Of a stretch of DNA of 45,901 bases, positions 41,241-45,901 are shown piece by piece. Location of the stretch: NCBI GenBank assembly GCA_902406105.1, contig CABPCP010000022.1:1-45901 (forward strand). The letters run 5' to 3'. Position numbers and translations under genes: made by a program. This DNA is from an uncultured Mordavella sp. (GTDB taxonomy: Bacteria; Bacillota; Clostridia; Lachnospirales; Lachnospiraceae). The notes beneath the pieces are model-generated. The model was not told the DNA's origin and searched no databases. It was given only the letters and a program-made list of their open reading frames with translations. Each line of letters starts with the position of its first letter. The first letter of the stretch is position 1.

Positions 41241-41777
41241 ATGTCAAAATATGCAGGAACCAAAACAGAAAAGAACCTTATGGACGCCTTCGCAGGAGAG
41301 TCTCAGGCTCGCAACAAATACACATTCTACGCTTCTGCCGCTAAAAAGGCCGGCTACGTTCAGATGGCCAACATTTTTGAAGAGACCGCGAATCAGGAAA
41401 AAGAGCACGCAAAAATGTGGTTTAAAGAATTCCATGGAATTGGCGATGTAGCTGAAAATTTAGCTGACGCCGCTGCCGGCGAGAATTATGAATGGACGGA
41501 CATGTACAAACGGATGGCTGAAGAAGCAAGGGAAGAAGGATTTGAAGAACTGGCTGTGAAATTTGAGCGTGTCGCAGAAGTTGAGGCCGCACATGAGAAA
41601 CGCTACAACAAACTTCTGGAAAGCTATAAAGCTGGAAACACTTTCAAAGGAGACGCTCCCTTAGGATGGAAGTGTAATAACTGCGGATATATTTATATTG
41701 GCGAGGAAGCTCCTGAAGTATGTCCTGCATGCGCGCATCCAAAGGCATATTTTGAGAGAAAAGTAGAAAATTATTAA
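41241..41777 (+). CDS. Rubrerythrin
   Basis: 178 residues from the ATG at 41241 (AGGAGG upstream). The ferritin-like di-iron domain comes first ([32 protein letters not shown]), and the C-terminal rubredoxin domain has CNNCGY and CPACAHP, the classic order. It reduces peroxide in anaerobes. The frame stays open 165 bp upstream through the repeats, but the ribosome binding site and family N-terminus fix this start. Confidence 0.95.
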   Translation: MSKYAGTKTEKNLMDAFAGESQARNKYTFYASAAKKAGYVQMANIFEETANQEKEHAKMWFKEFHGIGDVAENLADAAAGENYEWTDMYKRMAEEAREEGFEELAVKFERVAEVEAAHEKRYNKLLESYKAGNTFKGDAPLGWKCNNCGYIYIGEEAPEVCPACAHPKAYFERKVENY

Positions 41778-41786
41778 TCTGATTTT

Positions 41787-41830
41787 CAATTAGGGCCGGG
41801 GGATTTTTAAAAATCCCCCGGCCCTAATTG
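41787..41830. terminator. 44-bp perfect palindrome, bidirectional terminator
   Basis: A perfect 22-bp inverted repeat centred at 41808.5 with a GGGCCGGGGG core and T/A-rich centre and flanks. It contains the stop codon of the AI-2E gene and follows the rubrerythrin stop, so both converging transcripts probably end here. Confidence 0.85.
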
Positions 41831-42984
41831 ATGTCCGCCGGATCTATATGTCTTTGTTTCAGCTTTATTAAGACGATTTCCCTGAATAAAGCGTAAATTA
41901 CCGATACGATCGGTATAAAGATCAACATTCCTACAACTCCCATAAGACTGGCGCCTATACTGACCGCGGCCAGCACCCAGATAGACGGAAGCCCTACAGA
42001 CTTCCCTACCACATGGGGATAGATCAGATCCCCTTCGATTTCCTGAAGGATCAGAAATAACGCTATAAAAATCAACGCTTTTATCGGATCTTCTATAAAA
42101 ATTAGAAAAGCTCCTACAATACAGCCAATAAAAGCTCCAAAAATCGGGATCAACGCTGTAAATCCAATCAAAATCCCGATCAGAAGCGCGTAGGGAAGCT
42201 GCAAAACCGTCATGGCCACGACAAACATACTGCCCAAGATGAGAGCCTCTACGCACTGTCCCGTCAAAAAGCCTGAAAATGTTTGGTAAGTAAGGGAGAA
42301 TACCTCCAAGGCCGCTTCTGCCCTTCCCTTTCTGACAAAGGCAAACAGCACGGTCTTTGCCTGTCTGCGCAGCTTTTCTTTTTGCATCAGGACATAAATA
42401 GCGAACGCAAACGCGATAAAAAAGGTTGCGATTCCACTTACAATATTTCTTGCTACTGTAATTGTCGAATCCAGTACATTGCCCGCACCATTTCTAAAAA
42501 AGTCAAGGCCCATGTCCATAATCTGATTCCAGTCAAGCTTAATATTGCTCAGCCACCCTATAATCTCTTTATTATCATGGGAAAATGGTGCCGCCCATTC
42601 CTGCAGCCTGGGGACAAATTCCTTTATGCTCTCGTCAAGATTGGCAAATGTCCGCCCCAGCCGCGGAATTAGGACAAACATAATAAGAGCGAGAACTCCA
42701 AAAACCAGAAACAAGACCAGCAGCATACTGGCTGGTCTTGCAATCTTTTTTAAAAATGAAGATTTTTTAATCTTTTCCGGGTGGAACAGATGCCTTTCGA
42801 CAAAATTCATCGGAACATTCAAAACAAATGCGATTGCTCCGCCCAGAACAAATGGAAATGTCACATGGAAAATAAACCGTAAAATGCTGAAAGCATTTTC
42901 ATAATTCCACAGACATAGAATGATGACTGTAGTAAATACGATCAATCCTCTGATTTTCTTGATGGTTTCCCGGCTTAATTCCAT
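41824..42984 (-). CDS. AI-2E-family membrane permease
   Basis: 386 residues with about eight membrane segments and the family signature around FLTGQCVEALILGSMFVVAMTVLQLPYALLIGILIGFTALIPIFGAFIG. Relatives have been proposed to export AI-2, sodium/protons or other small solutes; substrate cannot be predicted. It starts 21 bp after the P-type ATPase gene, with GGGAGGAG upstream, so it is probably co-transcribed under the Mn2+ riboswitch. Confidence 0.9.
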   Translation of the reverse strand: MELSRETIKKIRGLIVFTTVIILCLWNYENAFSILRFIFHVTFPFVLGGAIAFVLNVPMNFVERHLFHPEKIKKSSFLKKIARPASMLLVLFLVFGVLALIMFVLIPRLGRTFANLDESIKEFVPRLQEWAAPFSHDNKEIIGWLSNIKLDWNQIMDMGLDFFRNGAGNVLDSTITVARNIVSGIATFFIAFAFAIYVLMQKEKLRRQAKTVLFAFVRKGRAEAALEVFSLTYQTFSGFLTGQCVEALILGSMFVVAMTVLQLPYALLIGILIGFTALIPIFGAFIGCIVGAFLIFIEDPIKALIFIALFLILQEIEGDLIYPHVVGKSVGLPSIWVLAAVSIGASLMGVVGMLIFIPIVSVIYALFREIVLIKLKQRHIDPADIN

Positions 42985-43005
42985 ATACTCCTCCCGGCTT
43001 TACTT

Positions 43006-45552
43006 CTATTTCTGGATCTTACTCCGAATCCACTTCAGAAGCTGAATAACAGGAAGATTCAATAATGCCAGTCCATAGACGGTAAATAACTGCTCTATTG
43101 TCAAAGGCACGACTTTAAACATGCTATGCAGCGCAGGAATCATAAGCACTCCTGTGATCAATGCAAGTCCCAATAAAAACGCTCCGATCAGATAGATATT
43201 ATTGAAGAATCTTCTTGTAAATATCACCGGATGATTTGATTTGCAGTTAAACCCATGAACCAGACGGCTGGTACACAATGTTCCAAACGCCATTGTACTG
43301 GCCAGAGCCGAGCCGCCTGTATGGTATCCGATCATAAACGCGGTCATTGTCATGATTCCGATCACTAAGCCTTCTGTACCGATGCTGATCAGATAATTTT
43401 TTGTCAGAATAGATTCGTTCATCGGACGCGGCTTCTCTTTCATCACTTCTGCTGTATGAGGCTCCAGTCCAAGGGCGATCGCCGGCAAACTGTCAGTCAA
43501 AAGATTGATAAATAGCAGATGCACCGGCGCAAATGGAACTGGCAGAGCAGCGATCGACGCATAAAGCACTGCAAGGATCGCGCCAAAGTTTCCAGACAAA
43601 AGGAACTGGATTGAGTTCTTAATGTTCTGATAAATGTTTCTTCCATTCTCCACAGCCTTCACGATCGTAGCAAAGTTATCGTCTGTCAGGACCATTGCCG
43701 CAGCGTCTTTTGACACTTCGCTTCCAGTAATTCCCATAGCAACGCCGATATTCGCCTGCTTCAGGGCCGGCGCGTCATTGACTCCGTCTCCGGTCATGGC
43801 AACAATATTTCCCTTATCCTGCCATGCGCGCACAATACGGATCTTGTGCTCCGGTGACACCCTTGCATATACGGAAATTCCCTCTACGAAATCTTTTAAC
43901 TCTTCATCGGACATATTTTCAATCACAGCCCCTTCACAGGCTTCTGATTCGTCCTTGAGGATTCCGATCCGCTTTGCGATCGCCGCGGCCGTTACTTTGT
44001 GGTCGCCGGTGATCATGATCGGCTTGATCCCCGCGCTGATACATTCCGCAACTGCCGCCTTGGATTCTTCCCTCGGCGGATCCATCATAGCGATCAGCCC
44101 TAAGAAAGTAAGATTCTGTTCATCTTCCACTGTAAGCTCTTTTTCCTCTTCCAGCTCTTTATAACAGAAAGCCAGTACTCTAAGCCCATCTCTGGAAAAT
44201 TCCATATTCTGTTTCTCAATCTTCATCCGGTCTTCTTCGGTGATTTCTCTTACAGTATCCCCAAGTCGGATATGTCTCATACGTCCCAAAAGAACATCTA
44301 CGGCTCCTTTTACAACGATTGTGTATTTCCCTTCAAATCCATGAGCGGTAGACATCAGTTTCCTGTCACTGTCAAATGGAACTTCTGACAAACGCGGATA
44401 GTCATCTCTGATCTGAGAAACATTTCTGTCAAACCTATTTCCTACATTTACAAGAGCGGTTTCTGTAGGATCCCCAATCTCCTGCTCTTCCGTTACTGTG
44501 GAATCATTGCATAAAATACTGCTGCGGAACAGAAGCTCCTGATTTTCTTCGCTGAAATCCAGTTCAGATACCGGAATTCTTTTGTCATCGACATAGTAAT
44601 CTTCTACCGTCATTTTATTCTGGGTGAGGGTTCCTGTCTTATCAGAGCAAATGATCGAAACACTTCCAAGTCCTTCCACAGCCTGCAGTTTACGAATGAT
44701 CGCATGTTCTCTAGCCATCTTCTGGGTTCCAAAAGAAAGTACGATCGTAACGATTGAGCTCAACGCTTCCGGAATCGCTGCAACAGCCAAAGCCACCGCA
44801 AATAAGAAGGCGTCTACAACAGATCCTCCCTGGATCACATTGATACCAAATAAAATTCCGCAGAACACGAGGATGATGATAGATAATTTCCGTCCAAAAT
44901 CATCCAAGTTGATCTGAAGAGGCGTCCTCTTCTCAGAAGTTGTCTTCAAAAGGCTTGCGATCTTTCCAACCTCTGTTCCCATTCCAATCTCTGTTACTTC
45001 AAAAGTAGCTCTTCCATAGGTCGCAAAACTGCCGGAGAATACACGGTTAGTCTGGTCTCCAAGCGCCGCTCCCTCTGGCACTTCATCCAGGGATTTCTCT
45101 ACAGAGAGACTTTCGCCGGTCAGCGCGCTTTCATCTACCTTTAAACTTGCGCAGGTAAGCAGTTTCCCATCTGCCGGAACACAATCGCCAGCCTCGATGA
45201 TGACCTCATCGCCAATCGTGACCTCTCTTGCGGGAATCTGGATTTTCACCCCATCTCTGACTACCTTTGCTTCAGGAGCCGATAATTGTTTCAGACTGTT
45301 GAGGGACTGTTCCGCTTTCACTGTCTGAACGGTTCCTAAGATCGCATTGATCGTAATTACGATGAAAATAACGATCGCGCTTTCTGCGTCACCAAGGAAA
45401 CCTGATATGATCGCCGCAAAAATCAGAATGATGACCAGAAAGTCTTTGTACTGTTCCAGGAATATCTGAAGAATACTTTTCTTCTTTCCCTCTACCAGCT
45501 CATTAAAGCCGTATTTCTCCTGGTTTTGTCTTGCTTGTTCACTTGTTAACAT
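43006..45552 (-). CDS. P-type cation-transporting ATPase (P2A, Ca2+/Mn2+ type)
   Basis: 848 residues, near the usual P2A length. N-terminal cation-ATPase domain, actuator motif LTGESLSVEK, M4 PEALSSIVTIVLSFG, phosphorylation site SDKTGTLTQNKM (Asp near 305), hinge MTGDGVNDAPALKQANIGVAMG and ten predicted spans. The M4 Pro-Glu and the overall resemblance to PMR1/YloB place it in the Ca2+/Mn2+ group. A yybP-ykoY riboswitch in its leader argues for manganese (or calcium) export. GAGG lies 8 bases before the ATG. Confidence 0.92.
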   Translation of the reverse strand: MLTSEQARQNQEKYGFNELVEGKKKSILQIFLEQYKDFLVIILIFAAIISGFLGDAESAIVIFIVITINAILGTVQTVKAEQSLNSLKQLSAPEAKVVRDGVKIQIPAREVTIGDEVIIEAGDCVPADGKLLTCASLKVDESALTGESLSVEKSLDEVPEGAALGDQTNRVFSGSFATYGRATFEVTEIGMGTEVGKIASLLKTTSEKRTPLQINLDDFGRKLSIIILVFCGILFGINVIQGGSVVDAFLFAVALAVAAIPEALSSIVTIVLSFGTQKMAREHAIIRKLQAVEGLGSVSIICSDKTGTLTQNKMTVEDYYVDDKRIPVSELDFSEENQELLFRSSILCNDSTVTEEQEIGDPTETALVNVGNRFDRNVSQIRDDYPRLSEVPFDSDRKLMSTAHGFEGKYTIVVKGAVDVLLGRMRHIRLGDTVREITEEDRMKIEKQNMEFSRDGLRVLAFCYKELEEEKELTVEDEQNLTFLGLIAMMDPPREESKAAVAECISAGIKPIMITGDHKVTAAAIAKRIGILKDESEACEGAVIENMSDEELKDFVEGISVYARVSPEHKIRIVRAWQDKGNIVAMTGDGVNDAPALKQANIGVAMGITGSEVSKDAAAMVLTDDNFATIVKAVENGRNIYQNIKNSIQFLLSGNFGAILAVLYASIAALPVPFAPVHLLFINLLTDSLPAIALGLEPHTAEVMKEKPRPMNESILTKNYLISIGTEGLVIGIMTMTAFMIGYHTGGSALASTMAFGTLCTSRLVHGFNCKSNHPVIFTRRFFNNIYLIGAFLLGLALITGVLMIPALHSMFKVVPLTIEQLFTVYGLALLNLPVIQLLKWIRSKIQK

Positions 45553-45586
45553 TTTGGATTCCTCACTTTCCTCTGCAATAGGGCCG

Positions 45587-45628
45587 AAAAAAAACTTCTA
45601 TTGCACAAATTTTATCATGCAATAAAAG
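45587..45628 (-). terminator. Riboswitch expression-platform terminator
   Basis: CTTTTATTGCA pairs with TGCAATAGAAG (one G-U), a 12-nt loop, then eight T residues. Its 5' arm (CTTTTA) is also the 3' half of the aptamer P1 helix, so the two structures exclude each other. Confidence 0.88.
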
Positions 45629-45724
45629 TCTCACCATTTCATTACGATACGGATGTATCTACATCGTACTGACGATATCGCAAACGCCTTCTTAAAATAT
45701 GGCGCCAGTTACTCCCTTTTATTA
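45623..45724 (-). promoter_or_regulatory. yybP-ykoY manganese riboswitch aptamer
   Basis: Read on the minus strand the leader starts with TAAAAGGGAGTAAC, contains ATCGTCAGTACG and ends in GGTGAGACTTTTA. These match the conserved 5' GGGGAGUA-type strand, the CGUCA metal-site loop and the GAGAC 3' strand of the yybP-ykoY class. TAAAAG/CTTTTA forms P1. Mn2+ binding would stabilise P1 and prevent the overlapping terminator, switching the ATPase on. Confidence 0.85.
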
Positions 45725-45730
45725 TCACCT

Positions 45731-45759
45731 AATATACAAAAAAATATTTTCCTTGTCAA
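45731..45759 (-). promoter_or_regulatory. Promoter of the Mn2+ riboswitch-ATPase-permease operon
   Basis: TTGACA-N17-TATATT, ending 7 bases before the first aptamer base. Confidence 0.85.
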
Positions 45760-45796
45760 CAACTTTATCAAATCTTTATACATTTTATTTGAAGAT

Positions 45797-45830
45797 AAAA
45801 AGAGGCAGCCCCGCAAACAGGAACCGCCTC
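45797..45830 (-). terminator. Terminator of the tRNA-Lys transcript
   Basis: Minus-strand stem GAGGCGGTTCC/GGGGCTGCCTC (11 pairs, three of them G-U), loop of 7, then TTTTT; it follows the tRNA 3' end by 14 bases. Confidence 0.85.
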
Positions 45831-45844
45831 CCTCTCATTCCCTA

Positions 45845-45901
45845 TGAGCGTGCGGGGATTCGAACCCCGGACAACTTGATTAAAAGTCAAGTGCTCTACC
45901 A
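45845..45901 (-). tRNA. tRNA-Lys (TTT), 5' part beyond the window
   Basis: The minus strand shows the D-arm end, the anticodon stem-loop CTTGA-CTTTTAA-TCAAG with anticodon TTT, a variable region, the T arm CGGGG-TTCGAAT-CCCCG and the 3' acceptor strand CACGCTC with discriminator A. CCA is not encoded. The 5' acceptor strand is cut off by the window end. Confidence 0.93.

Noticed and set aside
45653..45847. 64-residue plus-strand frame at the right end
   Set aside because: It is antisense to the riboswitch aptamer, its promoter and the tRNA terminator.

Overview
The window reads as a chromosomal segment of a spore-forming, anaerobic, low-to-medium GC Firmicute, most likely a Lachnospiraceae-type Clostridia. 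The evidence is strong AGGAGG-type ribosome binding sites, many TTGACA/TATAAT promoters, sporulation genes (BofA, CwlD, a GH18 enzyme), a PerR/rubrerythrin oxygen-defence block, and a Gram-positive type IVc (Tad/Flp) pilus operon. I recognise no phage, IS element, CRISPR array or integrase.

Layout. 1-6 kb: an aconitase-family hydratase under a CdaR-type regulator, a coiled-coil protein made of tandem repeats, and an orphan sugar-ABC ATPase (MsmX/UgpC type). 6-15 kb: a minus-strand housekeeping cluster (pgi, Orn/Lys/Arg decarboxylase-like, guanylate-kinase-like, holB, ricT, trmN6, rsmI) matching the yaaO-tmk-holB-yaaT-yabB-yabC neighbourhood of Bacillus, preceded by mtnN. 15-19 kb: a TSCPD protein, a large inverted repeat, an exported protein, a putative anti-sigma (DUF4367-like), murG, an ECF-like sigma factor, HIT protein and a soluble histidine kinase. 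19.8-28.6 kb: a Tad pilus operon (TadZ, TadA, TadB, TadC, Flp, DUF5702-like, TadE-like, prepilin peptidase, second TadE-like, DUF6382-like), then rhomboid. 28.9-38 kb: sfp, bofA, yaaL, a Gate-domain membrane protein, dCMP deaminase, upp, Sua5/TsaC, cwlD, GH18 enzyme, mecA, DUF1858. 38.5 kb: a DnaA-box cluster in AT-rich DNA. 38.7-42 kb: an NlpC/P60 hydrolase with a WalR-like box, perR and two rubrerythrins separated by structured repeats. 42-45.9 kb: an AI-2E-family permease and a P-type cation ATPase behind a yybP-ykoY (Mn2+) riboswitch, then a partial tRNA-Lys.

Most unusual: (1) a 27-bp inverted repeat (26/27) around a 105-bp segment carrying the translation start of a Tad pilus pseudopilin gene. 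It has the geometry of an intragenic invertible switch, and either orientation leaves the downstream frame translatable from different starts. (2) The complete Mn2+ riboswitch/terminator controlling a P-type ATPase and, by position, an AI-2E permease. (3) Two identical 59-bp units between the rubrerythrin genes, each folding into a hairpin with GA/GA internal loops, next to a 64-nt hairpin. (4) Two genes (cwlD and a membrane protein) whose Shine-Dalgarno lies in the 3' arm of a terminator-like hairpin. (5) A 151-bp inverted-repeat element between convergent genes. (6) A cluster of three perfect DnaA boxes.

All calls come from reading the sequence; family names rest on recalled motifs and length, and no database search was run.
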